From assembly GCF_037204085.1 (NCBI RefSeq), contig NZ_JBBCBW010000027.1:9027-73026 (forward strand): a stretch of DNA of 64,000 nucleotides. The letters run 5' to 3'. Each line of letters opens with the position of its first letter. The stretch's first letter is position 1. Under the pieces are notes generated by a model that was not told the origin of the DNA, ran no database searches, and saw nothing but the letters and a program-made list of their open reading frames with translations. This document shows, piece after piece, positions 16,874 through 26,869 of this stretch. A program made the translations under genes and the position numbers. The DNA is from Variovorax sp037204085. GTDB taxonomy: Bacteria > Pseudomonadota > Gammaproteobacteria > Burkholderiales > Burkholderiaceae_C.

Positions 16874-18162
16874 GCGGGCACCCCTTCCTTCTTGAAGAGG
16901 TCGCGGAACACGGGGTAGATGTCGCTGGCGTCCGATACCTTGCGCATCGCGAAGTTGGGCTGCAGGCCCTCCAGCTGCGCATATTCCTGCCACAGGTTCT
17001 GCTCGGTCTCGGCCACCTGCACGTAGGCGTAGTAGCGCACCACCGGAAGGATGTTTTCGACCAGCAGCTCGCGGCAGCGCCCGCTGTCCTGGTGCCAGTT
17101 GTCGCCGTCGCTTGCCTGCGCGCCGTACACGTTCCATTCGCCGCTCGGGTAGCGGGCCTTGATGATCTCGTCCATCAGCACCAGCGCGCTCGACACCACC
17201 GTGCCGCCGGTTTCGGTGGCGTGGAAGAATTCTTCCTCGTTTACTTCCTGCGCCTGCGTATGGTGGCGCAGGAACACGAGGTCGATGCGTTCATAGTGCC
17301 GCGTAAGAAACAGATAGAGCAGCATGAAGAAGCGCTTGGCCATGTCCTTGCGCGCTTCGTCCATGGAGCCCGAAACGTCCATCAGGCAGAACATCACAGC
17401 CTTGGCGCTGGGCACCGGGGTCTTCACGCGGTTGCGGTAGCGCAGGTCGATCGGGTCGATGTAGGGCACGTGCCGTGCGGTTCTGCGCAGCTCTTCAATG
17501 TGCTCTTCAGTCTCGCGAATCTCTTTCTGGATGAAAGGTTGGTCGGCCTGCGGATGCGTCTTCAGGTGCAGCAGGTGCGTTTCCAGCCGTCGCAGTTCCT
17601 TGCGCGGCTCGCCGCCAAGCGCAATGCGCCGCGCGAGGGCGCCGCGCATCGAGCGCACCACGTGCAGGTTGTTGGGCGTGCCGTCGTTCGTGAAGCCGGC
17701 GCGGTGGCTCTTCCATTCGGGCACTTCGGCAATCTGCGTGCGAATGAGGTGCGGCAGCGCCAGGTCGTCGAAGAACACGCGCATGAACTCCTCGCGCGTA
17801 AGGCGGAACACGAAGTCGTCCTCGCCTTCGCCACCGTCCCCGGCCTCGCCGCTCCCAGAGCCGCCGCCGGCCTGGCCCTCGGGCCGCGCGATGCGGTCGC
17901 CCTTCAGGTATTCCTGGTTGCCCGGGTGCACGTACTCGCGGTCGCCGCCGCGCGCATGGCCGAACACCGGTTCGGACACATCGTGGCGCGGCAGGGTGAC
18001 ATCTTCGCCTTGCTCCAGTTCGCGGATGTTGCGCCCGCTGACCGCACGCCGCACGGCCTCCTGGATCTGGCCTTTGTAGCGCCGGAGGAAACGCTCCCGG
18101 TTGCCGATGGATTTGTTCTTGCCCGAGAGCCGGCGGTCGATGATCTGCTGCAGGATGGCCAC
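16870..18162 (-). CDS. YeaH/YhbH-family protein with a von Willebrand A domain (DUF444)
   Basis: This 430-residue protein has a MIDAS-type metal site DVSGSMDEA at residues 262-270, preceded by a Gly-rich linker (residues 98-114) and a charged coiled region near 185-230. The family is found with PrkA kinase and SpoVR. YeaH in E. coli is a stress-regulon protein of unknown mechanism. It begins with GTG at 18162, 63 nt after prkA, with a terminator-like hairpin in the gap. It overlaps spoVR by 4 nt. Complex formation with PrkA is a reasonable guess from conserved order. Confidence 0.9.
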   Translation of the reverse strand: MAILQQIIDRRLSGKNKSIGNRERFLRRYKGQIQEAVRRAVSGRNIRELEQGEDVTLPRHDVSEPVFGHARGGDREYVHPGNQEYLKGDRIARPEGQAGGGSGSGEAGDGGEGEDDFVFRLTREEFMRVFFDDLALPHLIRTQIAEVPEWKSHRAGFTNDGTPNNLHVVRSMRGALARRIALGGEPRKELRRLETHLLHLKTHPQADQPFIQKEIRETEEHIEELRRTARHVPYIDPIDLRYRNRVKTPVPSAKAVMFCLMDVSGSMDEARKDMAKRFFMLLYLFLTRHYERIDLVFLRHHTQAQEVNEEEFFHATETGGTVVSSALVLMDEIIKARYPSGEWNVYGAQASDGDNWHQDSGRCRELLVENILPVVRYYAYVQVAETEQNLWQEYAQLEGLQPNFAMRKVSDASDIYPVFRDLFKKEGVPA

Positions 18163-18191
18163 GATGATGTCAAAGCTCCTTGCAAAAAGGG

Positions 18192-18211
18192 GGCGAGGCC
18201 CCGGCCTCGCC
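18192..18211 (-). terminator. Hairpin with T-run between prkA and yeaH (attenuator-like)
   Basis: GGCGAGGCC and GGCCTCGCC form a perfect 9-bp stem. On the minus strand it is followed by CCCTTTTT. This resembles a Rho-independent terminator placed inside an operon and would lower yeaH-spoVR expression relative to prkA. Confidence 0.65.
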
Positions 18212-18225
18212 GCTATGGACTACCG

Positions 18226-20148
18226 CTATGAACTCTTGCGTACCCGCAGGTACCACTCGCAGAGCAGGCGAACCTGCTTGGCCGTATAGCCCTTTTCGAC
18301 CATGCGGGTCACGAAGTCTTCGTGCTTCTTCTGTTCGTCGGCACTGCTCTTCGTGTTGAAGCTGATCACCGGCAGGAGTTCCTCGGTGTTGGAGAACATC
18401 TTCTTCTCGATGACGGCGCGCAGTTTTTCGTAACTCGTCCATGCGGGGTTGCGCCCGGCGTTGCCGGCACGCGCACGCAGCACGAAGTTGACGATCTCGT
18501 TGCGGAAGTCCTTCGGATTGCCGATGCCCGCGGGCCGCTCGATCTTCTCGAGTTCGGCGTTGAGCGCAGCCCGGTCGAAGACCTCGCCGGTGTCCACGTC
18601 GCGGAACTCCTGGTCCTGGATCCAGTAGTCGGCATAGGTGACGTAGCGGTCGAAGATGTTCTGGCCGTATTCGCTGTAGCTCTCCAGGTAGGCCGTCTGG
18701 ATTTCCTTGCCGATGAACTCGGCATAGCGCGGCGCCAGCAGCTCCTTGATGTAGCTGATGTACTTCTGTTCTGTTTCCGGCGGAAACTGCTCACGTTCGA
18801 TCTGCTGCTCGAGCACATACATCAGGTGCACCGGGTTGGCAGCCACCTCGGAACTGTCGAAGTTGAACACCTTGGAGATGATCTTGAACGCAAAGCGGGT
18901 CGATACGCCGCTCATGCCTTCATCAACCCCGGCATAGTCGCGGTATTCCTGGATCGACTTGGCCTTGGGGTCGGTGTCCTTGAGGTTCTCGCCGTCGTAC
19001 ACCTGCATCTTGCTGTAGATGCTGGAGTTTTCGGGCTCCTTCAGCCGCGTGAGCACCGAGAGCTGGGCCATCATGCGCAGCGTGCCGGGAGCGCAGGGCG
19101 CCTTGGCCAAGGATGAGTTGCGCACCAGCTTTTCGTAGATCTTGATTTCTTCCGACGCGCGCAGGCAGTAGGGAATCTTGACGATGTAGATCCGGTCGAG
19201 AAAAGCCTCGTTGTTCTTGTTGTTGCGGAAGGCTTTCCACTCGCTCTCGTTGCTGTGCGCCAGCACGATGCCGTCGAACGGAATGGCGCCGAAGCCTTCG
19301 GTGCCCTTGAAGTTGCCTTCCTGCGTGGCGGTGAGCAGCGGGTGCAGCACCTTGATGGGTGCCTTGAACATTTCCACGAATTCGAGCAGCCCCTGGTTGG
19401 CCAGGCACAGGCCGCCCGAGTAGGCGTAGGCGTCGGGGTCGTCCTGGGCGTAGGTTTCGAGCTTGCGGATGTCGATCTTGCCGACCAGCGAGGAGATGTC
19501 CTGGTTGTTCTCGTCGCCGGGCTCGGTCTTGGCCACTGCAATCTGGCGCAGCACGGAAGGGTAGCGCTTGACCACCTTGAACTGGCGGATGTCGCCGCCG
19601 TACTCTTCGAGGCGCTTGACAGCCCACGGCGAGAGGATGCGGTTCAGGTAGCGACGCGGAATGCCGTATTCTTTTTCAAGAATCTCGCCGTCTTCCACGG
19701 TGTCGAAAAGGCCGAGCGGCGTTTCGTTGACCGGCGAACCCTGGATGGCATAGAAGGGCACATGCTCCATGAGCTGCTTCAGGCGTTCGGCAATCGAGCT
19801 CTTGCCGCCACCGACGGGGCCCAGCAGGTAGAGGATCTGCTTCTTTTCCTCGAGGCCCTGGGCGGCATGCCTGAAGTACGACACCACCTGCTCGATGGCG
19901 TCCTCCATGCCGTAGAACTCCTTGAACGCGGGGTAGATCTTGATGACCTTGTTCGCGAAGATTCGCGAAAGCCTGGGATCGTTGCGCGTGTCGACCAGCT
20001 CGGGTTCGCCGATCGCCTTGAGCATCCGCTCGGACGCAGTGGCATACGCTGTGGGGTCGCGTTTGCAAATATCCAGGTAGTCCTGCAGCGAGAGGACTTC
20101 CTCGCGGGTGCGCTCGTAGCGGGCGGCAAAGTTGCTGATCACATCCAT
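18226..20148 (-). CDS. prkA: PrkA-family serine protein kinase (YeaG-like AAA ATPase)
   Basis: The 640-residue protein has a P-loop GPVGGGKS at residues 110-117 in an AAA-type N-terminal domain and the PrkA C-terminal domain (FPPETEQKYISYIKELL onward). The family includes Bacillus PrkA and E. coli YeaG, linked to stationary-phase, nitrogen and pH stress. The start at 20148 is favoured because GGAGG lies 7 nt upstream; a GTG two codons earlier is too close to that site. It heads the prkA-yeaH-spoVR operon. Its promoter must lie in the AT-rich 0.6-kb gap upstream. Confidence 0.93.
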   Translation of the reverse strand: MDVISNFAARYERTREEVLSLQDYLDICKRDPTAYATASERMLKAIGEPELVDTRNDPRLSRIFANKVIKIYPAFKEFYGMEDAIEQVVSYFRHAAQGLEEKKQILYLLGPVGGGKSSIAERLKQLMEHVPFYAIQGSPVNETPLGLFDTVEDGEILEKEYGIPRRYLNRILSPWAVKRLEEYGGDIRQFKVVKRYPSVLRQIAVAKTEPGDENNQDISSLVGKIDIRKLETYAQDDPDAYAYSGGLCLANQGLLEFVEMFKAPIKVLHPLLTATQEGNFKGTEGFGAIPFDGIVLAHSNESEWKAFRNNKNNEAFLDRIYIVKIPYCLRASEEIKIYEKLVRNSSLAKAPCAPGTLRMMAQLSVLTRLKEPENSSIYSKMQVYDGENLKDTDPKAKSIQEYRDYAGVDEGMSGVSTRFAFKIISKVFNFDSSEVAANPVHLMYVLEQQIEREQFPPETEQKYISYIKELLAPRYAEFIGKEIQTAYLESYSEYGQNIFDRYVTYADYWIQDQEFRDVDTGEVFDRAALNAELEKIERPAGIGNPKDFRNEIVNFVLRARAGNAGRNPAWTSYEKLRAVIEKKMFSNTEELLPVISFNTKSSADEQKKHEDFVTRMVEKGYTAKQVRLLCEWYLRVRKSS

Positions 20149-20170
20149 GGTCACGCCTCCATCAAGTCTG

Positions 20171-20187
20171 CGGGTTTTATTAACCCG
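20171..20187 (-). promoter_or_regulatory. Small hairpin in the prkA leader
   Basis: CGGGTT-TTATT-AACCCG forms a 6-bp stem with a 5-nt loop, 23 nt upstream of the prkA start. It may be an mRNA structure or a protein site. The evidence is the inverted repeat only. Confidence 0.35.
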
Positions 20188-20735
20188 AAGCCTGCAGCCG
20201 CAATGCGTCGCAACTTTTTAAAGGTGTGCCCGCCCCATGGCTGCAAGCCGTGGAAAACTCCCTTAATCACATCTGCACAAACAGCATAAAGCAAAGAGTG
20301 CACCCGGAATATTGTTTGTTAAATCAGAACCACAGTGCCGAGTAAAGTTCCCAAGAAAAACCCGCACCATTTCTCAATTCCAGCTAAATTCCAAGGTTCG
20401 GCAAACGGACTCGGTGCTATCCCGATGCCCAGTGAAAATACCTATGGCAATCGGCCTATGCAGTCATTGCATCTTTTCCGGGGAAAGCACCTCCTATTGA
20501 GCCCCCCGCGGCCCAAAAACGGTTACATCACAATAACGCGCCATGTGCTGTTTGGGTTTATTGCTCAAACCAAAAATATATAAAAGCAATCTGCGCGCCA
20601 TCTTTTGATGGGCAAGTCGCGCATGTCCGCGTGGGAACGCGCGCCAAACACTGGTCGGCGTGGTTCTGGCGGGAGCCTTCATGGTGCGCGGCACCGAACA
20701 AGGTCGGCAGGCACCGTTCGCGTGCATGAACGAAG

Positions 20736-20758
20736 ACAGGGGCCGCATGGGCCCCTGT
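20736..20758 (-). terminator. Terminator-like hairpin after dnaJ
   Basis: ACAGGGGCC and GGCCCCTGT-type arms pair over 9 bp around a 5-nt loop, 20 nt downstream of the dnaJ stop. There is only a weak T-rich stretch after it. It probably ends the grpE-dnaK-dnaJ transcript. Confidence 0.55.
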
Positions 20759-20777
20759 TCTTGCTACTCCAGCTTCT

Positions 20778-21914
20778 TCAGCTGAAGAATTCCTTGGCCT
20801 TGTCGAGCCAGCCCTTGTCGGTGGGGCTGTGCTTGTCGCCGCCCTTCTTGAGCGACTCATCAAGCTCCTTCAGCAGCTTGCGCTGGTGCTCGGTGAGCTT
20901 GACCGGCGTTTCGACACGCACGTGGCAATACAGGTCGCCCGGGTAGCTCGACCGCACGCCCTTGATGCCCTTGCCGCGCAGGCGGAACTGCTTGCCGCTT
21001 TGCGTGCCGTCGGGAATATCGATGGCGGCCGGGCCCTTGAGCGTGGGCACGCTGATCTCGCCGCCCAGCGCCGCCGTGGTCATGCTGACGGGCACCACGC
21101 AGTGCAGGTCGTCGCCGTCGCGCTCGAAGAGCTCGTGCTTCTTGAGGCGGATCTCGATGTACAGGTCGCCGGGCGGCCCGCCATTGGTGCCCGGCTCGCC
21201 GTTGCCGGTGCTGCGAATGCGCATGCCGTCGTCGATGCCCGCGGGGATCTTGACCTCGAGCGTCTTGTTGTTCTTGATCTTGCCCTGGCCGTGGCACACC
21301 GTGCAGGGCTCGGGAATGATCTTGCCGCTGCCGTGGCAGGTGGGGCAGGTCTGCTGCACGCTGAAGAAGCCCTGGCGCATTTGCACGGCGCCGGCGCCGT
21401 GGCAGGTGGTGCAGGTGATGGGCTTGGTGCCGGGCTTGGCGCCCGAGCCGTGGCAGGTGCCGCAGTCATCCCAGCTTGGAATGCGGATCTGCGCTTCCTT
21501 GCCTTCTGCGGCCTCTTCAAGCGTGACCTCCATGGCGTAGCTCAGGTCGCTGCCGCGGAACACCTGGCGCCCGCCGCTGGTACGGCCGCGGCCGCCGCCG
21601 AACACGTCGCCGAAGATGTCGCCGAACGCTTCCGCGAATCCGCCGAAGCCCTCTGCACCCGGGCCGCCGCGCATGTTCGGGTCGACGCCGGCGTGGCCGT
21701 ACTGGTCGTAGGCCGCGCGCTTCTGGCCGTCCGACAGCATTTCGTAGGCTTCCTTCACCTCCTTGAACTTGGCCTCGGCGTCCTTGCTGGTGTCGCCGTG
21801 GTTGCGGTCGGGGTGGTGCTTCATCGCGAGCTTGCGATAAGCCTTCTTGATTTCTTCCTCGCTCGCGTTCTTGGGAACGCCGAGGGTTTCGTAATAGTCG
21901 CGTTTTGTGGCCAT
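20778..21914 (-). CDS. dnaJ: Chaperone protein DnaJ
   Basis: The 378-residue protein has a J domain with HPD at residues 34-36, a Gly/Phe-rich linker (about 75-110), four C-x2-C-x-G-x-G zinc-finger repeats (CGTCHGSG, CTTCHGAG, CPTCHGSG, CTVCHGQG) and the substrate-binding C-terminal domains. It delivers unfolded clients to DnaK and stimulates its ATPase. It lies 97 nt after dnaK on the same strand, separated by a strong hairpin. Length is standard for DnaJ. Confidence 0.98.
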   Translation of the reverse strand: MATKRDYYETLGVPKNASEEEIKKAYRKLAMKHHPDRNHGDTSKDAEAKFKEVKEAYEMLSDGQKRAAYDQYGHAGVDPNMRGGPGAEGFGGFAEAFGDIFGDVFGGGRGRTSGGRQVFRGSDLSYAMEVTLEEAAEGKEAQIRIPSWDDCGTCHGSGAKPGTKPITCTTCHGAGAVQMRQGFFSVQQTCPTCHGSGKIIPEPCTVCHGQGKIKNNKTLEVKIPAGIDDGMRIRSTGNGEPGTNGGPPGDLYIEIRLKKHELFERDGDDLHCVVPVSMTTAALGGEISVPTLKGPAAIDIPDGTQSGKQFRLRGKGIKGVRSSYPGDLYCHVRVETPVKLTEHQRKLLKELDESLKKGGDKHSPTDKGWLDKAKEFFS

Positions 21915-21960
21915 GGCTGGTTCGGTCGGGGCGGGCGTGAAGCCGTAACTTGAAGCGAGA

Positions 21961-21994
21961 AAGGCTGGAACACCCGCTCAGGTATTCCAGCCTT
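21961..21994 (-). terminator. Hairpin between dnaK and dnaJ
   Basis: AAGGCTGGAA and TTCCAGCCTT form a perfect 10-bp stem, extended by three more pairs after one mismatch. On the minus strand it is followed by TTTCTC. It sits between the dnaK stop and the dnaJ start and would cut part of the transcripts, so dnaJ is made at lower level than dnaK. Confidence 0.65.
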
Positions 21995-22011
21995 GTTCGA
22001 AAGACTGAGGA

Positions 22012-23949
<1,938 letters not shown>

Positions 23950-23992
23950 GTTCTTTACTCCTGAAAGCCTGAAAAATATGTTGTTATGAACT

Positions 23993-24001
23993 TGTGGATA
24001 A
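23993..24001 (-). other. Single DnaA-box match upstream of dnaK
   Basis: The minus strand reads TTATCCACA, the consensus 9-mer for DnaA binding. A single copy in 64 kb is not far from chance, so a role in linking dnaK to replication is only a possibility. Confidence 0.25.
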
Positions 24002-24066
24002 CCCGGCGCGATTCAAGGTATGAAGCGGGGATTTCCTGTGGGAATCGTGTGTATCGGTAGAGCGGA

Positions 24067-24642
24067 TTAGTTGGGCGCGCTGACCGTGACCAGCGCCGGG
24101 CGCAGCACGCGCTCGTTGATGGTGTAGCCCTTCTGCAGCACGCTCACCACGGTGTTCGGCTCCTGGTCGGGCGCGGGCACCACCGAGATGGCCTGGTGCT
24201 GGTGCGGGTCGAACTTGGTGCCGGGGGCCGGAGCCACCTCGATCACCTTGTTGCGTTCGAGCGCGCTCTTCAGCTGGCGCAGCGTGGCTTCGGCGCCTTC
24301 GCGAATCTGTTCAGGCGTGGCGTCCTTGATGGCCAGGCCGGCTTCGAGGCTGTCCGTCACGGGCAGCAGGCTCTCCGCAAAAGCTTCGACCGCAAACTTG
24401 CGCGCCTTGGTGATCTCGTCGTCGGCACGGCGGCGCGCGTTCTGCACGTCGGCCTGCGCGCGCAGGTATTGATCGGCCAGTTCGGCATTCTTGGCCTGCA
24501 GTGCGGCGAGCTCGCCCTGAGCCGCGACCAAGGCGTCTTGTGCCTCGGCTTCGTTGGCAGCCTGTGCGGCCTCCAGTTCTTCGGGGCTTGGCTCGCCTTG
24601 CAGCATTTGAGAATTCTGTGCGGATTGTTGCGGGTCAGACAT
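24067..24642 (-). CDS. grpE: Nucleotide exchange factor GrpE
   Basis: The 191-residue protein has a long N-terminal coiled coil (about residues 20-75, with DQYLRAQADVQNARRR) and the C-terminal beta domain with PGTKFDPHQHQAI and NTVVSVLQKGYTIN, diagnostic of GrpE. It releases ADP from DnaK. It is the first gene of the operon and is preceded by a sigma-32 promoter 46 nt upstream of the ATG. Confidence 0.98.
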   Translation of the reverse strand: MSDPQQSAQNSQMLQGEPSPEELEAAQAANEAEAQDALVAAQGELAALQAKNAELADQYLRAQADVQNARRRADDEITKARKFAVEAFAESLLPVTDSLEAGLAIKDATPEQIREGAEATLRQLKSALERNKVIEVAPAPGTKFDPHQHQAISVVPAPDQEPNTVVSVLQKGYTINERVLRPALVTVSAPN

Positions 24643-24687
24643 TTTTCAAAGAACCGGCGTGTGCCGGGAAACAAACGATAGCCAGCC

Positions 24688-24715
24688 ACTTGGGGCTGGT
24701 CAGGGGCATTTCAAG
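24688..24715 (-). promoter_or_regulatory. Sigma-32 (RpoH) heat-shock promoter of grpE-dnaK-dnaJ
   Basis: On the minus strand, CTTGAAA (24715-24709) is followed after 13 nt by CCCCAAGT (24695-24688). This closely matches the sigma-32 -35 and -10 consensus (CTTGAAA, then CCCCATnT). It lies 46 nt before the grpE ATG. Confidence 0.85.
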
Positions 24716-24753
24716 CGAAAAAATGCGGCCTAAGTGGCCGCGGAGGCATGAAA

Positions 24754-24773
24754 AAGGCCCGGAACCGGGCCTT
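24754..24773 (-). terminator. Rho-independent terminator of the FKBP gene
   Basis: AAGGCCCGG and CCGGGCCTT form a 9-bp stem. On the minus strand it is followed by TTTTT, 21 nt after the FKBP stop. It separates that gene from the grpE promoter. Confidence 0.85.
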
Positions 24774-24794
24774 CGTGCCAAGGGCAGGCTGCGA

Positions 24795-25145
24795 TCAATG
24801 CGCGTCGAGCAGTTCGACGTCGAACTTCAGCGTGGCATTGGGAGGAATCACGCCGCCGGCGCCGCGTGCGCCATAGCCCAGCGAGGCGGGAATGATCAGC
24901 GTGCGCTTGCCGCCGATCTTCATGCCGGCAACGCCTTCGTCCCAGCCCTTGATGACCTGGCCCGCGCCCAGCGAAAACGCGAACGGGTCGTTGCGGTCGC
25001 GGCTCGAATCGAATTTGGCGCCTTGCACGCCGTCGTTGTAGAGCCAGCCGGTGTAGTGCACGTGCACGTGTTGGCCGGCCTTGGCTTCGGCGCCGTCGCC
25101 CACGGTGGTGTCTTCGTATTGCAGGCCGGAGGGAGTGGTAGGCAT
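24795..25145 (-). CDS. FKBP-type peptidyl-prolyl cis-trans isomerase
   Basis: The 116-residue single-domain protein shows the FKBP motifs VHVHYTGWLYNDG (residues 28-40), KFDSSRDRNDPFAFSLGAGQ, VIKGWDEGVAGMKIGGKR and GYGARGAGGVIPPNATL. It catalyses proline isomerisation in the cytosol; there is no signal peptide. The length and the ATG at 25145 fit the small FkpA/FkbP-like cytosolic class. A strong terminator follows. Regulation with the heat-shock genes is not indicated. Confidence 0.95.
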   Translation of the reverse strand: MPTTPSGLQYEDTTVGDGAEAKAGQHVHVHYTGWLYNDGVQGAKFDSSRDRNDPFAFSLGAGQVIKGWDEGVAGMKIGGKRTLIIPASLGYGARGAGGVIPPNATLKFDVELLDAH

Positions 25146-25237
25146 GTGAACGCTCCTTGCGTCAATTTGGATGATGAATGGATGGACCAGCGAAGGCCAG
25201 AAGTTTACCGATGCCCCGCGCGGCCCTGCCGACCTGC

Positions 25238-25690
25238 TCAATTGGCAGGGTCGGCGGGCGGGGTAGATGAGGAGGGCGTGGAGGACGGTGCCGGCGCCGG
25301 AGACTCCGCCGAGCCGGAAGCAGCGGGTGCCGCAGGCACGGCAGGGGCCGGCGATGAAGCAGGCGCGGCAGGCGCCGGTGCCGTGGCCTTCTTGACCTGG
25401 CCCAGCTGCCACTTGCCCGCAAAGGCCTGCAGGTCGGACAGCCGCTTGAGCAAGTCTTGTCCGCTCACCGTGAGGCTGTAGCCGTCGCCGCCATGGCTGA
25501 CGAGACCGGCCTCGCGCAATTCCTTGATGCGCGTATTGAGCGTATTGGGAGTGATGCCGCCGACACTGTCCTGCAGCAGCCTGAAGGTTTGCGCATGCCC
25601 GTCGCGCAGCGCCCAGAGCACGCGCAGTGCATAGCGCGCTTCGAGCAGTGCGAGCAGCTGGCTGATGGCTGCGTTTTCCTTGGTACTCAT
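25238..25690 (-). CDS. HxlR-like winged-helix regulator with an Ala/Pro/Ser-rich tail
   Basis: Residues 1-95 of this 150-residue protein fit the HxlR winged-helix pattern (RYALRVLWALRDG, FRLLQDSVGGITPNTLNTRI, KELREAGLVSH). From about residue 97 to the end the protein is low-complexity Ala, Pro and Ser with no fold evident. The ATG at 25690 has GGAG 9 nt upstream; two earlier ATGs are too close to it. HxlR proteins are dimeric regulators of small-molecule responses. The target is unknown: the neighbours (FKBP and psd) are housekeeping genes. Confidence 0.75.
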   Translation of the reverse strand: MSTKENAAISQLLALLEARYALRVLWALRDGHAQTFRLLQDSVGGITPNTLNTRIKELREAGLVSHGGDGYSLTVSGQDLLKRLSDLQAFAGKWQLGQVKKATAPAPAAPASSPAPAVPAAPAASGSAESPAPAPSSTPSSSTPPADPAN

Positions 25691-25866
25691 CGACATCATC
25701 TCCTCGGGGCTGGGCGGGCCATCGGTCCTGGTGGCAGGGCCGGTGCCTCGCGTTCTTGTTGGCTTGCTATGGCCGCTCGTTGGTCGGCGACTATAGCGCA
25801 AGGATCAGGATGCTACTAGTTTTATAGCTACGGGTGCATGCTGCATGCGGGCCCTGAGACAAAGCC

Positions 25867-26718
25867 TCACAAATTGACAAAATCGGCCATGGCTTCGCCC
25901 AGGCGAACGGCACGGGTGGGCGACCAATCGGGGTTGAACACCAGCGCGGGCGCCGGGAACAGCATGACCACGGTGGAGCCGAGCAAAAAGCGGCCCATCT
26001 CGTCGCCCTTCTTGAGCACGATCTCCTGGTCGGCGTAGTTCCATTCGCGCAGCTCGCCGCCGCGCGGCGGATTGACCACGCCGTGCCACACGGTGGCCAT
26101 GCTGCCGACGATGGTGGCACCCACCAGCACCAGCACGAAGGGGCCGCGCCCGGTTTCGAAGACGCACACCACGCGCTCGTTGCGCGCAAACAGCCCGGGC
26201 ACGCCACGCGCCGTGGCGGGGTTGACCGAGAACAGGTCGCCGGGCACGTAGATCATGCGCAGCAGCCGGCCGTCGCATGGCATGTGAATGCGATGGTAGT
26301 CCCTCGGGCTCAGGTACAGCGTGGCAAAGCTGCCGTGCGCAAAGCGGGCCGCCAATGTCGAGTCGCCGCCGACCAGCGCGGTGGTCGTGTAGTTATGGCC
26401 CTTGGCCTGGAAGATCTGGTCGCCCTCGATGGCGCCGAACTGGCTGATTGCGCCGTCCACCGGGCACACCAGATCGGCGTCGGCCAGGGGGCGCACGCCC
26501 GGCTTGAGCGCGCGCGTGAAAAACTGGTTGAAGCTCTTGTAGTGGTTGATGTCCGACTCGAGCGCTTCGCCCATGTCGACACCGTACTTGGCCACGAAGC
26601 GCCGGATGATCCACGTGGTGACGGCGCCGCGTTCCTTGCCTGCGACCCAGCCGGCAAAATTTGTCAGTGCCTGCTTGGGAAACAGGTATTGGTGCAGTAC
26701 GGCTGAGCGGTCGGACAC
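25867..26718 (-). CDS. psd: Phosphatidylserine decarboxylase proenzyme
   Basis: The 283-residue proenzyme has the self-cleavage motif LGST at residues 246-249; Ser248 becomes the pyruvoyl group. It also has the family blocks PVDGAISQ, SPRDYHRIHMP (with the conserved His pair) and WHGVVNPP. It makes phosphatidylethanolamine at the inner membrane. Length and motifs are typical of the proteobacterial type. The gene stands alone, after the terminator-like hairpins of the Bug gene. Confidence 0.96.
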   Translation of the reverse strand: MSDRSAVLHQYLFPKQALTNFAGWVAGKERGAVTTWIIRRFVAKYGVDMGEALESDINHYKSFNQFFTRALKPGVRPLADADLVCPVDGAISQFGAIEGDQIFQAKGHNYTTTALVGGDSTLAARFAHGSFATLYLSPRDYHRIHMPCDGRLLRMIYVPGDLFSVNPATARGVPGLFARNERVVCVFETGRGPFVLVLVGATIVGSMATVWHGVVNPPRGGELREWNYADQEIVLKKGDEMGRFLLGSTVVMLFPAPALVFNPDWSPTRAVRLGEAMADFVNL

Positions 26719-26809
26719 GTGTGAATGGCCGGGCAGGCCTGGAATGCAAATCGGAGGGGCATTCTATAAAGGCCCCCGGCGTCCGGACGTAGGAAGCTTC
26801 CCTTGTATC

Positions 26810-26861
26810 GCGCACCCGGCCCACCGGGCGCGCAAGCGGGGAGGGGGCTCGCCGGCCCCCT
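26810..26861 (-). terminator. Two tandem GC-rich hairpins after the Bug gene
   Basis: GCGCACCCGG and CCGGGCGCGC (26810-26833) pair with one mismatch, and AGGGGGC with GCCCCCT (26842-26861) pairs over 7 bp. They lie 9 nt or more downstream of the Bug stop and probably end the long uronate operon before psd. No T-run follows, so termination may be Rho-dependent. Confidence 0.55.
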
Positions 26862-26869
26862 GGGCGAAA

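Larger units (their letters stand above)
20149..20777. other. AT-rich non-coding gap between prkA and dnaJ
   Basis: No convincing gene lies in these 629 nt; the few short open frames lack ribosome sites and family features. The stretch from about 20270 to 20600 is visibly richer in A and T than the rest of the window. It must contain the prkA promoter. It also holds a 6-bp hairpin at 20171-20187, a 5-bp-arm palindrome at about 20458-20472 and the dnaJ-side hairpin at 20736-20758. A small RNA cannot be excluded. Confidence 0.5.

Noticed and set aside
20404..20440. Sigma-54-like GG-N10-GC spacing upstream of prkA
   Set aside because: Only the GG and GC pairs and two more bases fit; the rest of the -24/-12 consensus does not match.
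20155..20777. Short open frames of 60-110 codons in the gap before dnaJ
   Set aside because: No ribosome sites, no conserved motifs and AT-rich composition unlike genes here.
23950..24066. Second sigma-32 promoter between grpE and dnaK
   Set aside because: A CTTGAAT-like -35 is present, but no CCCCAT-type -10 lies at the right distance.
25811..25829. Short AT-rich palindromic text near psd (GCTACT to ATAGCT)
   Set aside because: It may be a dispersed motif, but it is short, imperfect and has no clear second copy in the window.
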